In this document: positions 26,021 to 35,281 of the stretch, one piece after another
Layout of the letters: the number at the start of each line of letters is the position of its first letter
How positions within the stretch are numbered: position 1 is the stretch's first letter
From: Octadecabacter sp. B2R22
Lineage (GTDB): Bacteria > Pseudomonadota > Alphaproteobacteria > Rhodobacterales > Rhodobacteraceae
Direction: 5' to 3'
Length of the DNA stretch: 64,000 nt
Assembly (NCBI RefSeq): GCF_018861045.1
Contig: NZ_JAHKQJ010000010.1
Location: forward strand, 434,001 to 498,000
Notes under the pieces: generated by a model
What the model saw: the letters and a program-made list of their open reading frames with translations, nothing else
Told to the model about the DNA's origin: nothing
The model's database searches: none
Translations under genes and position numbers: made by a program

Positions 26021-26104
26021 GATCGAATGGGCTGCGCCCATCCGATCCGCTGGGGGCTGTTTGCCCCCAGACCCCCAAAGGTATTTCTGAAACAAAGGCA
26101 AGGG
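26021..26104. repeat. Rhodobacteraceae-type intergenic repeat with two hairpins
   Basis: Two adjacent stem-loops follow trmB. The first pairs GATCG and ATGGGC (26021-26032) with GCCCAT and CGATC (26036-26047). The second pairs CTGGGGGC (26050-26057) with GCCCCCAG (26063-26070), then ACCCCCAAAGGTATTT and an A-rich AAACAAAG end. The GGGGGC...GCCCCC-AGACCCCC-GGTATTT layout is what I recall as a dispersed intergenic element of Roseobacter-group genomes. Only one copy was noticed in this window, so calling it a repeat rests on recall. Confidence 0.55.
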
Positions 26105-26162
26105 GCGTGGACCTTGCGGCGTGTGCAGTTTATCAGGCGCTAACAGTTTTGAAGGACACACT

Positions 26163-27515
26163 ATGTCGAGCCATGGCGACCCTATTCCAATGACATCCCG
26201 CAAGGGCGGCCCTTTGAAGGGCGAAGCCCATGTTCCCGGTGATAAGTCGATTTCGCATCGGTCGTTGATTTTAGGTGCGATGGCCGTCGGTGAGACAAAG
26301 ATTTCCGGTCTTCTGGAAGGGCAGGACGTGTTGGACACGGGCCGCGCTATGGAAGCGTTTGGCGCTGAAGTGATTAACCACGGCGGTGGAGAATGGTCCG
26401 TGCATGGTGTTGGTGTCGGCGGGTTTTCAGAACCTGACACTGTGATCGATTGTGGAAACTCGGGCACGGGTGTTCGATTGATCATGGGGACAATGGCAAC
26501 CAGCGATATTACGGTGACGTTTACGGGGGATGCGTCTTTGAACGGGCGTCCCATGGGGCGCGTGACGGATCCTTTGGCCTTGTTTGGCACACAGGCCGTT
26601 GGCCGTGAAGGCGGCCGTCTGCCGATGACGATTGTTGGTGCGAAGGCGCCCGTGCCGGTGCGCTACACCGTACCGATGCCGTCCGCGCAGGTGAAATCAG
26701 CTGTTTTGTTGGCAGGGTTGAACGCCCCCGGTGAAACTGTGGTCATCGAAAAAGAAGCAACGCGCGACCATACCGAGCGGATGTTGGTGGGTTTTGGTGC
26801 AAAGCTAAGCGTTGAAGAAACCGACGAGGGGCGCGTTATTACGCTGGTGGGTCAGCCTGAGTTAAAGCCACAGACGATTGTAGTGCCGCGCGACCCAAGC
26901 TCGGCAGCGTTTCCTGTGTGTGCCGCGTTGTTGGCCGAAGGGTCTGACGTATTGGTCCCCAATATCGGGCTGAACCCGACGCGCGCTGGGCTGTTCTACA
27001 CCCTCCAAGAGATGGGTGCAGATCTGACATTCGAAAATATGCGTGAAGAAGGTGGTGAGCCTGTTGCCGATCTGCGCGCGCGGTATTCACCTGATATGAA
27101 GGGCATCGAAGTGCCTCCTGCGCGGGCTGCGTCGATGATCGACGAATACCCAGTTTTGTCAGTGGTCGCGGCCTTTGCGAAAGGCGACACTGTGATGCGC
27201 GGCGTCAAAGAATTGCGCGTCAAAGAAAGCGACCGGATTGATGCTATGGCCAAAGGGCTGCGGGCGGCTGGTGTGGCTGTTGATGAGGGCGATGATTGGT
27301 GGATCGTTACAGGTGCGGGCTTTGGCAATGTTGAGGGCGGCATAACCGCAGCCAGCCAGTTGGATCACCGTATCGCGATGTCGTTCCTTGTGATGGGACT
27401 GGCCACGAACAAGCCGATGTCGGTGGATGATGGCGGCCCGATTGCCACATCGTTCCCGATTTTTGAAGGCCTGATGAAAAATCTGGGCGCGGGGATCGTG
27501 CGGCAGAACGCATGA
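26163..27515 (+). CDS. aroA: 3-phosphoshikimate 1-carboxyvinyltransferase (EPSP synthase)
   Basis: A 450-residue shikimate-pathway enzyme that joins shikimate-3-phosphate and PEP. Motifs: the substrate Lys in [27 protein letters not shown] and the late L-R-V-K-E-S-D-R. I start at the ATG at 26163 (MSSHGDP), with AAGGA upstream; an in-frame start at 26121 adds unrelated residues. The next gene overlaps by four bases, and cmk follows, so aroA-orf-cmk form an operon. Confidence 0.95.
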   Translation: MSSHGDPIPMTSRKGGPLKGEAHVPGDKSISHRSLILGAMAVGETKISGLLEGQDVLDTGRAMEAFGAEVINHGGGEWSVHGVGVGGFSEPDTVIDCGNSGTGVRLIMGTMATSDITVTFTGDASLNGRPMGRVTDPLALFGTQAVGREGGRLPMTIVGAKAPVPVRYTVPMPSAQVKSAVLLAGLNAPGETVVIEKEATRDHTERMLVGFGAKLSVEETDEGRVITLVGQPELKPQTIVVPRDPSSAAFPVCAALLAEGSDVLVPNIGLNPTRAGLFYTLQEMGADLTFENMREEGGEPVADLRARYSPDMKGIEVPPARAASMIDEYPVLSVVAAFAKGDTVMRGVKELRVKESDRIDAMAKGLRAAGVAVDEGDDWWIVTGAGFGNVEGGITAASQLDHRIAMSFLVMGLATNKPMSVDDGGPIATSFPIFEGLMKNLGAGIVRQNA

Positions 27516-27991
27516 TTTTGGCCCTGCGCAGGGTTTCGGGGTGGACCGCGATTTATGCCTATCTGATGATGGGGGCGGTTTTGTATTTCCGCGTCTTGCC
27601 GGGGACAGATTGGCATTGGCCGCCGGATTTTCACCTGACAGGGTATAGCGCCCAAAGCATCGCACCCTTTCTTGAAGCCCTTAGTGGGCGGATACTGGAT
27701 GGTTATGCGCGAGTACTTGGCCTCTACGACCGGATATTCATTGTGGCTCTTGCGTGCTGGATGGCTCTCGTCGGGTGGCGCGGATCGGGGATCCGGTATT
27801 TTGTTGTCGGGTTGGCGTTGGTTTACGCCGCCATTGATCTGTCCGAAAATGCGGCGTTGTTGCGGGTGATCAGGGCGGATCAGCCATCTTTGGCGATGGT
27901 CGATATCGCGCATCATTTAACATTGGCGAAATTTGCGGCACTCTATCTTTGTGCGCTGGTTTTGATTGTGCACCTAAGGAGATCGGTATGA
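27512..27991 (+). CDS. Small membrane protein between aroA and cmk
   Basis: A 159-residue protein with about four hydrophobic segments (residues 10-28, 75-95, 98-112 and 133-153). It overlaps aroA by four bases (ATGA) and its last codons overlap the cmk start by four, so all three are coupled. I do not recognise a family. The tight packing in an essential operon argues that it is expressed; no function is proposed. Confidence 0.7.
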   Translation: MILALRRVSGWTAIYAYLMMGAVLYFRVLPGTDWHWPPDFHLTGYSAQSIAPFLEALSGRILDGYARVLGLYDRIFIVALACWMALVGWRGSGIRYFVVGLALVYAAIDLSENAALLRVIRADQPSLAMVDIAHHLTLAKFAALYLCALVLIVHLRRSV

Positions 27992-28596
27992 AGTTCACGG
28001 TTGCTATCGACGGGCCTGCGGCTGCAGGCAAAGGAACCATTTCCAAAGCGGTTGCCGCGCATTTTGGGTTTGCCCATCTGGACACAGGCTTGTTGTACCG
28101 CGCCGTTGGGGCAAAGGTGCTGAACGGGGCGGACCCGTTGCAAGCGGCACAAACCCTTGAGGCGATTGATCTGGACGCCACGCATCTGCGCACGCCTGAA
28201 GTCGCGCAAGCGGCCAGCCGTGTTGCAGTGGACAGCGATGTCCGCGCGGCCTTGACCGCGTTTCAAATACAGTTTGCCGGGCGCGATGGTGGCGCGGTAC
28301 TGGACGGGCGCGATATTGGAACCGTCATTTGCCCGAACGCAGATGTTAAACTGTTTGTCACAGCCAGTGCCGCAACTCGTGCGCAACGACGGCTGGATGA
28401 GCTGACTGCCAATGGGATGGGTTTGGATTTCGAACAGGTTCTCGCCGATGTGCAGGCGCGTGACAAACGAGACAGGGAGCGCGAGACGGCGCCATTAAAG
28501 CCTGCGGAAGATGCGATACAGTTGGACACGTCTGACATGAGTGCCGAGGATGCCATTGCGCAAGCGATTGCGCACATCAAATCCAAGCACGGCTAA
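27988..28596 (+). CDS. cmk: (d)CMP kinase
   Basis: A 202-residue nucleoside monophosphate kinase that phosphorylates CMP and dCMP. Walker A is [20 protein letters not shown] is the CMP-binding segment, and [12 protein letters not shown] is a cytidylate-kinase hallmark. The ATG at 27988 has a perfect AAGGAG before it; an earlier in-frame start lies inside the upstream gene. In many relatives rpsA comes next, but here rpsA is about 15 kb away. Confidence 0.95.
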   Translation: MKFTVAIDGPAAAGKGTISKAVAAHFGFAHLDTGLLYRAVGAKVLNGADPLQAAQTLEAIDLDATHLRTPEVAQAASRVAVDSDVRAALTAFQIQFAGRDGGAVLDGRDIGTVICPNADVKLFVTASAATRAQRRLDELTANGMGLDFEQVLADVQARDKRDRERETAPLKPAEDAIQLDTSDMSAEDAIAQAIAHIKSKHG

Positions 28597-28599
28597 AGT

Positions 28600-29247
28600 C
28601 TAGATGTGGGTCCGATGATCCGAGAGGCTTGGCGCGTCTAGGTGCGGTATTCCGTTGAAGGTCATCAGAAACGTGCCCTCCGGACGGATGCGGAAACGAT
28701 GCAGCGAAGAATTGTAGATCGGCAAAAGCACATGGGCCATTTGGTGTGTGCTGAGGCCGAGTGCGCCGCGCATCACCATGCCAATAACGCCACCAGATGT
28801 GACGCAAAGCACCCGTTTCCCAGGTTTGGTGGCTTCTTGCAGCGCCGTGAGGATGCGGGTTTCGAATGTTGCAAAGGGTTCGGCACCATTGATCGTCGCC
28901 TTTTCCCACGCGGCCAAGGTTTGCGGCATGTGCACTGCAAATTCATCGGCGCTGTTTGGGGGCTCTACGCCGTGATGCAGCTGCATATCCCGAACAAGGG
29001 CGAAATATTCCATTTCGTTCAGGCGTTCATCAAAGCGTTCTGGAGCATAGCCCATTCCTGCGGCGGTTTCGCGGTGACGTCGCATCGTGCCTGCTAAAAT
29101 TTGGTCAAAGGGGGCCTCGTGGTCGCGCATCCAATCGCCCAATAGCTTGGCTTGAACGTGACCTAGGTCTGACAGGCGGTCATAGTCTTCTTCCGTCTCG
29201 GCGCCTGTGTTGGCTTGCCCGTGTCGAACCAAATAAAGCTCACCCAT
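28600..29247 (-). CDS. Histidine phosphatase family protein (phosphoglycerate mutase-like)
   Basis: A 215-residue protein with the family's phospho-acceptor motif L-V-R-H-G-Q-A-N at the N terminus and the second catalytic His in V-T-S-G-G-V-I-G region-like context near residue 150. The substrate is unknown; members range from phosphosugar phosphatases to mutases. It is convergent with cmk (three bases between stops) and overlaps by one base the exported-protein gene upstream, so the two form an operon. Confidence 0.83.
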   Translation of the reverse strand: MGELYLVRHGQANTGAETEEDYDRLSDLGHVQAKLLGDWMRDHEAPFDQILAGTMRRHRETAAGMGYAPERFDERLNEMEYFALVRDMQLHHGVEPPNSADEFAVHMPQTLAAWEKATINGAEPFATFETRILTALQEATKPGKRVLCVTSGGVIGMVMRGALGLSTHQMAHVLLPIYNSSLHRFRIRPEGTFLMTFNGIPHLDAPSLSDHRTHI

Positions 29248-29915
29248 TAGTTTTCCCGTTCCATTTCTTTTGCCAAGTCAGCCCAAAGACTGGCCGAACG
29301 TGCGCTGGTGCATTCGAGCGCATTGAGATCGATGGCCCAGCCGCCGATGTCGCGCGACTGCATTTCACACTCCGCAATGTTGCGCAATTGAAGTTCCCGG
29401 ATTAGCGGGTCGTCTGGGGCAGCCTGTTCGACTTGGTCCTTCCAGAACGCATCGTTGATGAGCGCCAGTTCACCGCATTCGATCCAGTTGATCCCGCAGT
29501 AAATATCCAGCCGTAAGGGCACGACGCCCTCGTCAATCATGATGTCGGAGGCAACGGTGACGCAATGGTTTGGCGGGAAGGGTTCGTCTTCAGGCAGGGT
29601 TGCAATGGCTGTCGCATCGCATCCCACGTTAATTGCGATAGAGGCTGCCAAGGCGGGCAGGCCTTCGTCCTCAAAAGGGGCTACACATGTTTCGGCATCT
29701 GTAAAACCGCACTCGAATGCGGCCCATGCGACGGCGCGTTTCAAGGCATAAGCCGCGCTGAGGTCTTTTTCGCAATTGCGCGCGAGATCGGGGCGATCTG
29801 GGTCCGCGACACAGGTGTCCAAAGTTGCTTCATACGTAAAAAGCAATGGGCGCGGCGTCCAATCGGCGGCGACGAGCGAAGGTAAAAAGGCCATCAAGGC
29901 AAGCAATCGAAACAT
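29247..29915 (-). CDS. Exported cysteine-rich protein, unknown function
   Basis: A 222-residue protein with a signal peptide (MFRLLALMAFLPSLVAA) and about ten Cys residues in the mature part, consistent with several disulfide bonds in the periplasm. The mature protein is acidic and largely helical in appearance. The open frame extends to 30083, but the ATG at 29915 gives a clean signal peptide. I do not recognise a domain. It precedes and is coupled to the histidine phosphatase gene, and is divergent from the DUF2130 gene. Confidence 0.72.
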   Translation of the reverse strand: MFRLLALMAFLPSLVAADWTPRPLLFTYEATLDTCVADPDRPDLARNCEKDLSAAYALKRAVAWAAFECGFTDAETCVAPFEDEGLPALAASIAINVGCDATAIATLPEDEPFPPNHCVTVASDIMIDEGVVPLRLDIYCGINWIECGELALINDAFWKDQVEQAAPDDPLIRELQLRNIAECEMQSRDIGGWAIDLNALECTSARSASLWADLAKEMEREN

Positions 29916-29994
29916 TGTGCGACAATGACCTACCACCGCTGGAGGCACAATCGGTGACGTGCTAGGAGTTGGGCAATTCCCAGCCGAAAGCACC

Positions 29995-31158
29995 ATGATG
30001 TCTGACCTCACGATCACATGCCCGACTTGCAACAGCGAGATCGAACTGACCGAACAACTTGCCGGACCATTGTTGGCGGACAATCAGAAACGATTTGCGG
30101 AAACGCTGGCGCGACAAGAAGCCGACGCTGCCCGCGCCGTCGCCGACGCCAAAGCACAAGCCTTGGCGGCCGGTAAAGCGGAGGCGAACGCCGAGCAGGT
30201 CGCCATGACAGAACGCTTGAAAGAACAAGACGCCAAATTGCGCGAGGCCCAAGCTGCAGCGACCAAGGCGATGAAACGAGAACAGGAACTGCAGGACAAA
30301 GAAGCAGAACTTGAGCTGACTGTCCAAAAAATGATCGCGGCGGAGCGCGAAGCGATGGGCGAAAAGCTGGCCAAGGACGCCGAAGAAAAGGCCGCACTGA
30401 AAGTTGCCGAACAGGCGCAGATGATCGAGGGCATGAAAAAGCAAATCGAAGCGCTGAAACAAAAATCTGAACAAGGATCGATGCAGACCCAAGGCGAAGC
30501 GGCGGAAATTGTTCTGGAAGACACGCTTGCGCAAGCATTTCCGATGGACGGCTTCTCTCCCGTGGCTAAGGGGCAAAGTGGTGCAGATGTGCAGCAGGAT
30601 GTCATGGGGCAGGGCGGCATTGCGGGGCGTATCCTTTGGGAAAGCAAACGCACGAAGAACTGGACTGCGGGTTGGCTGGCCAAGCTGCGGGACGATCAAC
30701 GGAGCAGCGGGTGCGAGATCGCCGTGATTACGTCGGTGGCCCTACCGGACGGCATCGACAGTTTTGGCATCGTCGACGGTGTCTGGGTGTGCGCGCCGCG
30801 CTATGCCATTCCGCTGGCAACGTCGTTGCGCCAAGGCCTCATTGAGGTTGCGGGCGCCAAAGGGCGCGCGATGGGGCAGGAAACCAAGATGGAAATGGTT
30901 TACGATTATCTGACGGGAACCCAGTTTAAGCAACGGATTGATGCCATCGTTGAACGGTTCGAAGACATGCAAGACAATCTACGCAAAGAACGCGTGTTCA
31001 TCGAAAAGCAATGGGCGTTGCGCGCGAAACAGATTGATTTGGTGATTGCGTCGACCGTCGGAATGCATGGGGACCTTCAGGGAATTGCGGGCCGATCCAT
31101 GCCCGAAATCGAAAGCGTGGATGGCTTGATGATTGGTCAGGACCGCGACCTCGACTAG
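29995..31158 (+). CDS. DUF2130 domain-containing coiled-coil protein
   Basis: A 388-residue protein. The N terminus has C-P-T-C-N-S-E-I-E-L-T-E, a two-cysteine knuckle-like start. Residues about 30-165 form a long, charged, Ala/Glu/Lys-rich coiled coil. The C-terminal half (G-R-I-L-W-E-S-K-R-T-K-N-W, then the nuclease-like S-C/G-C-E-I-A-V-I-T-S region) fits DUF2130, whose members resemble RmuC-like proteins with a restriction-endonuclease-type fold. A DNA-linked role is possible by family resemblance only. Start could be 29995 or 29998 (tandem ATG). Confidence 0.78.
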   Translation: MMSDLTITCPTCNSEIELTEQLAGPLLADNQKRFAETLARQEADAARAVADAKAQALAAGKAEANAEQVAMTERLKEQDAKLREAQAAATKAMKREQELQDKEAELELTVQKMIAAEREAMGEKLAKDAEEKAALKVAEQAQMIEGMKKQIEALKQKSEQGSMQTQGEAAEIVLEDTLAQAFPMDGFSPVAKGQSGADVQQDVMGQGGIAGRILWESKRTKNWTAGWLAKLRDDQRSSGCEIAVITSVALPDGIDSFGIVDGVWVCAPRYAIPLATSLRQGLIEVAGAKGRAMGQETKMEMVYDYLTGTQFKQRIDAIVERFEDMQDNLRKERVFIEKQWALRAKQIDLVIASTVGMHGDLQGIAGRSMPEIESVDGLMIGQDRDLD

Positions 31159-31272
31159 TCACGCAAATACGCACATTAAATGTGTGTGTCGGGGCATTGC
31201 GTACACGGGGAAACACCCTACTTGTCGCTAGGAAGCACTCAATGCGGGTGCAGCGATTAAAAGGATTCTCCG

Positions 31273-31926
31273 ATGTTAGATGCACTTCCCTCTACGCTTT
31301 CAGACGCTTTGCAGTGGCGTTATGCCGTGAAAAAGTTCGACCCCTCAAAGCCAGTCTCAGACGACAAGATTGACGCTATTCTGGATGCGATCCAATTAGC
31401 GCCGACATCCAGCGGCTCGCAACCGTTCAAAGTTTTTGTCATTCGCAATGATGATGTGCGCGCCAAATTGCGCGCGGTGTCGTTTGACCAACCACAGGTG
31501 ACGGACAGCACGGCATTGCTCGTTTTTGCGGCTTGGGAAAACTACAGCGAACAGCGGATCGACGATGTCGTTGATGTTCACGCGGAACAACGCCCCGGCA
31601 CGCGCGAGATGCTCGAAGGGTATTACGGCAACCTGAAGGCCATGTATTTGCCTCGCGATCCCTATGTGAACTTTGAACACGCGGCACGCCAATCCTACAT
31701 TGCGCTTGGATTTGCGATGTATACGGCTGCACAGATGCAGATCGACACAACACCAATGGAAGGTTTTGACGCCGCCGCTGTTGATGAAATTCTTGGGCTG
31801 TCGGATCAAGGGCTGAAAGCTGTGAGCTTCCTCGCGGTCGGCACGCGCGCGGATGAAGGTGATTGGCTGGCGCCGATGGCAAAAGTCCGCAAAAGCAAAG
31901 ATGTCCTGTTCGAACGGATTGATTGA
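31273..31926 (+). CDS. NAD(P)H-dependent nitroreductase family oxidoreductase
   Basis: A 217-residue FMN flavoprotein of the nitroreductase family. It shows Y-A-V-K-K-F-D near the N terminus, L-A-P-T-S-S-G-S-Q-P-F-K-V-F (FMN-binding) and a C-terminal F-L-A-V-G-T-R-A-D-E-G-D. Similar to NfsB/YfkO-type enzymes that reduce quinones or nitro compounds; the physiological substrate is unknown. The A-rich leader has AAAAGGATT before the ATG. It ends at a clear hairpin and is convergent with the TetR gene. Confidence 0.88.
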   Translation: MLDALPSTLSDALQWRYAVKKFDPSKPVSDDKIDAILDAIQLAPTSSGSQPFKVFVIRNDDVRAKLRAVSFDQPQVTDSTALLVFAAWENYSEQRIDDVVDVHAEQRPGTREMLEGYYGNLKAMYLPRDPYVNFEHAARQSYIALGFAMYTAAQMQIDTTPMEGFDAAAVDEILGLSDQGLKAVSFLAVGTRADEGDWLAPMAKVRKSKDVLFERID

Positions 31927-31945
31927 TTCCTTCGAGCACGAATAC

Positions 31946-31978
31946 ACCGCCGATCAGCACATGTTGGTCGGCGGTTTT
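31946..31978 (+). terminator. Terminator between the nitroreductase and TetR genes
   Basis: ACCGCCGA (31946-31953) pairs with TCGGCGGT (31968-31975), then TTT. It is in the convergent gap and may serve both strands. Confidence 0.75.
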
Positions 31979-31983
31979 ACATT

Positions 31984-32556
31984 TTAGAGCCGCGCAAGGC
32001 TTTGCGCGATTTCATTAACAGTACTGGCGCTGTCATGTCCTGGCCGTTCTGCCGAAATACGCATCCCCAATAGGTCAGATTGATACCGGCGTGCGAGACG
32101 CGCGGGATCATGCGTGTCGCCGATCTCCTGATTATCCTGTGCGGCTGAAAACAAGGCGGCAAAACGGTTTTCCATCGTGTTGAGGTGTGCGTTTGCGTGA
32201 TCGGCAAGCGGGTGATCATGCGGTGACAGTTCGAGCATGGTTTTGACCAGCATACAGGCCCGTGCGGCGGCGGCATCGTTTTCGATGATATGGCGGGGGT
32301 AGGCCTGCAATGCGCCCAGAGGGCCACGGTCCTGCGCCAATGCCTCGAGGGCGGCAGCCCCGTCTTTTGCGTATTGATCCAAAGTCAGTTGATACAGCGC
32401 ATCCTTGGACCCAAAAGCGGCATAAAAGCTGCCCGGTTTGAGGTTCAGCGTCTTTTCCAGATCCTTAAGGGACGTTCCAGCCCAGCCCTGCTTCCAGAAC
32501 ACGTCGCGGGCGCGGCGGATGAGATCGTCTCGGTCATATGATGGTTTACGTGGCAT
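31984..32556 (-). CDS. TetR/AcrR family transcriptional regulator
   Basis: A 190-residue repressor-type protein. The N-terminal helix-turn-helix (about residues 12-55) includes T-S-L-K-D-L-E-K-T-L-N-L-K-P-G-S-F-Y-A-A-F-G-S-K, typical of the family; the remaining residues form the ligand-binding and dimerisation helices. It is divergent from a carboxymuconolactone-decarboxylase-like gene with about 100 bases between them, where two near-identical palindromes lie. It most likely represses that gene and itself; the ligand is unknown. Confidence 0.9.
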   Translation of the reverse strand: MPRKPSYDRDDLIRRARDVFWKQGWAGTSLKDLEKTLNLKPGSFYAAFGSKDALYQLTLDQYAKDGAAALEALAQDRGPLGALQAYPRHIIENDAAAARACMLVKTMLELSPHDHPLADHANAHLNTMENRFAALFSAAQDNQEIGDTHDPARLARRYQSDLLGMRISAERPGHDSASTVNEIAQSLARL

Positions 32557-32579
32557 GTTTCGTGCTGATCACAATATTG

Positions 32580-32619
32580 TTGAGCGGTTACTCAATTATA
32601 TACTTGAGTGATCGCTCAA
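32580..32619. promoter_or_regulatory. Tandem palindromic operators, probably for the adjacent TetR protein
   Basis: TTGAGCGGTTACTCAA (32580-32595) and TTGAGTGATCGCTCAA (32604-32619) are each near-palindromes. The second, read on the other strand, agrees with the first at 14 of 16 positions. Their centres are 24 bases apart. They fill the short divergent gap between the TetR gene and its neighbour, exactly where an autorepressor should bind. Confidence 0.8.
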
Positions 32620-32660
32620 GAAAGGGCAAATGTCAGTCATCAACTCAAACGGAGATTCCC

Positions 32661-33230
32661 ATGACCGACTTCCCATCCTACGACCTCGATACAGCGCCCG
32701 AAGCATCCAAGCCTTTGCTGGAAAAATCCCAAGCGGCGTTTGGCCGTCTTCCTGGCTTGCACAAGGTCATGTCCGGTAGCCCGCAGGCGCTTGAAGGGTA
32801 CCAAGTGCTGCACAAGCTCGCGACTGAGACTGATTTTGACGCGGACGAAATCACTGTCGTTTGGCAGACCATCAACGTCGAAAACGAATGCCACTACTGT
32901 GTGCCAGCCCACACAGGCATCGCGAAGATGATGAAAGTCGATGACGCGTTGTCCAACGCATTGCGCGACGAAGCGCCACTGCCAACAGCCAAGCTGGAAG
33001 CTCTGCGCAAGTTCACACTTCAGGTTGTCCGCCAGCGCGGTTACATCGAAGACGCACAATTCGAAGCGTTTTTCGCAGCGGGTTTCACACACCGTTCCGC
33101 ATTGGATGTGGTTCTGGTCGTAGCGCAGAAAACTATGTCCAACTACATCAACCACTTTGCCAAAACACCAGTGGACGAAGTGTTCCACCCGCTGCTTTGG
33201 ACACGTGGCGATACACCTGTTGAATCCTAA
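32661..33230 (+). CDS. Carboxymuconolactone decarboxylase-family (AhpD-like) protein
   Basis: A 189-residue all-helical protein of the CMD/AhpD family. The redox or active-site pattern appears as N-E-C-H-Y-C-V-P-A-H-T, the Cys-X-X-Cys...His arrangement of AhpD-like peroxidase partners. It may be an alkylhydroperoxidase-type protein rather than a true decarboxylase. The ATG at 32661 follows GGAGA; the frame is open upstream but crosses the operators. It is transcribed away from the TetR gene and ends at a hairpin. Confidence 0.85.
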   Translation: MTDFPSYDLDTAPEASKPLLEKSQAAFGRLPGLHKVMSGSPQALEGYQVLHKLATETDFDADEITVVWQTINVENECHYCVPAHTGIAKMMKVDDALSNALRDEAPLPTAKLEALRKFTLQVVRQRGYIEDAQFEAFFAAGFTHRSALDVVLVVAQKTMSNYINHFAKTPVDEVFHPLLWTRGDTPVES

Positions 33231-33263
33231 TAATTCGATCTGTTCTGTTGCAGGAACACAAGA

Positions 33264-33290
33264 AAGGGACGCCCTCGGGCGCCCCTTATA
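33264..33290 (+). terminator. Terminator after the CMD-family gene
   Basis: AAGGGACGCCC (33264-33274) pairs with GGGCGCCCCTT (33277-33287), one mismatch, with a TC turn. It faces the fucose locus and can separate the two. Confidence 0.7.
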
Positions 33291-33339
33291 TTTTGAGTAA
33301 CGAAATGGGGGTTTCGGTGCCTAAAACTCGGTTCCGGCC

Positions 33340-34197
33340 TTACGCGAATTTGCGGACGGACTGCGTTTGGACGCCAAGGCCGTCAATCCCAAGGCGCATG
33401 GTTTCACCACCTTTGAGGTAGGTTTGCGGGGTCAGTCCCATGCCAACACCCGGAGGTGTTCCCGTTGAGATCACATCACCGGCTTGCAGGCTCATGAATT
33501 GTGAACAATAGGCGATCAGATGTGGCACCTTGTAAACCATCGTGGATGTGGTCCCGTTCTGATGACGTGCGCCGTCCACCTCGAGCCACATGTGCAGGTT
33601 GTCATAATCGCCAACTTCGTCCGGTGTAACCAGCCATGGCCCCAATGGGCCGAACGTATCGCAGCCTTTGCCTTTGTCCCACGTGCCGGCCCGTTCGATC
33701 TGATACTCACGTTCTGAGACATCATTTACGACACAGAACCCCGCAACATGATCCATCGCGTCGGCCTCGTCGATATAAGCGCCGCCCTTACCGATGACGA
33801 CGCCAAGTTCAACTTCCCAATCGGTTTTTTGGGACCCACGCGGAATAATGACATCATCGTTAGGGCCAACGATGGACGAAGTCCATTTGCTGAAAATGAC
33901 AGGTTCAGGCGGCACTTCTAGGCCGCTTTCAGCCGCGTGATCGGCGTAGTTCAAACCGATACAAATGAATTTTCCGGTTTGACCGACGCAAGGCCCAAGG
34001 CGCAAATCGTCCTGTGGGGTGCCGTCCACGATGGGCAGGGCCGCGATGTCCAAGGCTTTAAGTCGCGCGATCGTTTCGGGCAAAAGCGCCGCGGCTGCGA
34101 TATCACCGACATGATTAGACAGATCACGAACGCGGCCTTCCGCATCAAGACAACCAGGTTTTTCTTGGCCCGCAGGCCCGTAGCGCAATAATTTCAT
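33340..34197 (-). CDS. Fumarylacetoacetate hydrolase family protein, probable 2,4-diketo-3-deoxy-L-fuconate hydrolase
   Basis: A 285-residue FAH-family enzyme. The family block C-I-G-L-N-Y-A-D-H-A-A-E is followed by the metal-ligand region W-E-V-E-L-G-V-V-I-G-K and later D-V-S-E-R-E-Y-Q. Members cleave carbon-carbon bonds of 2,4-diketo acids. In the non-phosphorylating L-fucose pathway this activity splits 2,4-diketo-3-deoxy-L-fuconate into pyruvate and L-lactate. The position at the end of the sugar operon supports that step; a ureidoglycolate-lyase type activity cannot be excluded from sequence alone. Confidence 0.83.
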   Translation of the reverse strand: MKLLRYGPAGQEKPGCLDAEGRVRDLSNHVGDIAAAALLPETIARLKALDIAALPIVDGTPQDDLRLGPCVGQTGKFICIGLNYADHAAESGLEVPPEPVIFSKWTSSIVGPNDDVIIPRGSQKTDWEVELGVVIGKGGAYIDEADAMDHVAGFCVVNDVSEREYQIERAGTWDKGKGCDTFGPLGPWLVTPDEVGDYDNLHMWLEVDGARHQNGTTSTMVYKVPHLIAYCSQFMSLQAGDVISTGTPPGVGMGLTPQTYLKGGETMRLGIDGLGVQTQSVRKFA

Positions 34198-34269
34198 GTG
34201 GTCCTCGGACGTTAAGAGAATAGGTGTCGCAGCCCGAAAAAAGGGAAACGGGCTGCGACGATATTTAGA

Positions 34270-35214
34270 TCAATCGTAAAGAACAGCCGCGATGTCCGCG
34301 TCGTCCATGTTGTCGGCGTCATAATAGTAGAAGCCCGTATCGATGATTTTCGGAACCGTTACGCCATTGATTGTATCAACCGCGGCTTTCACTGTTTCAT
34401 AACCGATACCCACTGGGTTCTGCGTAATCGCACCCGCCATGAGCCCAGAACGCACTGCGGCTTTTTGGGCCGCACCACTATCATACCCGATGATAACTAC
34501 GTCCGAACTGCTTTCGGTGACGCCGTTCACGATGCCAATCGCAGACCCTTCGTTCGCGCCGAACAGGCCCTTGATGTCAGGGTTGGCTGTTAGGATCGAC
34601 TTTGTGATCTCGGTTGAGATCAGGTGGTCACCACCGCCGTACTGGATCGAAACGATTTCGATGTCAGGGTACTTGGCTTCAACTTGATTGACGAAGCCGT
34701 CGACGCGTTCAATGCCGGTGACGCTGGTTTGGTCATGGGAAATAATCGCGACCTTGCCAGCACCGCCGATGGCCTCTGCCATCTTGTCAGCAGCCAGCGC
34801 AGCAGATGCGAGGTTGTCCGTGGTACAGGTCGTGACAGGAATGTCGCTGGCAACGCCACTATCAAAGGCGATAATTGGAACGCCAGCTGCATCGATTTCA
34901 CGCAACATCGGGATCGATGCTTGACTGTCCACAGCGGCAAAACCAACGGCTGCCGGATTTTTAGCAAGAGCAGCGGCGAGCATATCAATCTGACGATCTA
35001 CCTGACCTTCGTTGTCGGGGCCTTCAAACGTGACCTCAACGCCGAACTCCTCAGCGGCCTGTTCAGAGCCCAGCTTTACGGCCTGCCAGAACTGGTGTGA
35101 GAAGCCCTTTGAGATAAGTGGGATGTAGTGCCGAGTCTGGCCAATTGCGACCGTTACGCTGGCCATGACCGTCGTAGCACCCATGCCCGCGAGCATTGTT
35201 CTTCTGTTCAACAT
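34270..35214 (-). CDS. Sugar ABC transporter substrate-binding protein
   Basis: A 314-residue periplasmic-binding protein of the RbsB/type I family. The N terminus has a Tat-like R-R-T-M-L-A-G-M-G start (M-L-N-R-R-T-M-L) leading into a hydrophobic segment, so export may use the Tat route. The mature protein begins near H-Y-I-P-L-I-S-K-G and contains I-I-A-F-D-S-G-V and G-L-F-G-A-N-E-G. I start at the ATG at 35214, preceded by GGAGGAG. It forms a complete importer with the permease and ATPase genes upstream. Confidence 0.88.
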   Translation of the reverse strand: MLNRRTMLAGMGATTVMASVTVAIGQTRHYIPLISKGFSHQFWQAVKLGSEQAAEEFGVEVTFEGPDNEGQVDRQIDMLAAALAKNPAAVGFAAVDSQASIPMLREIDAAGVPIIAFDSGVASDIPVTTCTTDNLASAALAADKMAEAIGGAGKVAIISHDQTSVTGIERVDGFVNQVEAKYPDIEIVSIQYGGGDHLISTEITKSILTANPDIKGLFGANEGSAIGIVNGVTESSSDVVIIGYDSGAAQKAAVRSGLMAGAITQNPVGIGYETVKAAVDTINGVTVPKIIDTGFYYYDADNMDDADIAAVLYD

Positions 35215-35281
35215 TTTTTTCTCCTCCAAGATATATGTGTTGATCGTTTGGTTATCGTCAGGGGCTTAGGGCCCTCTTGTT

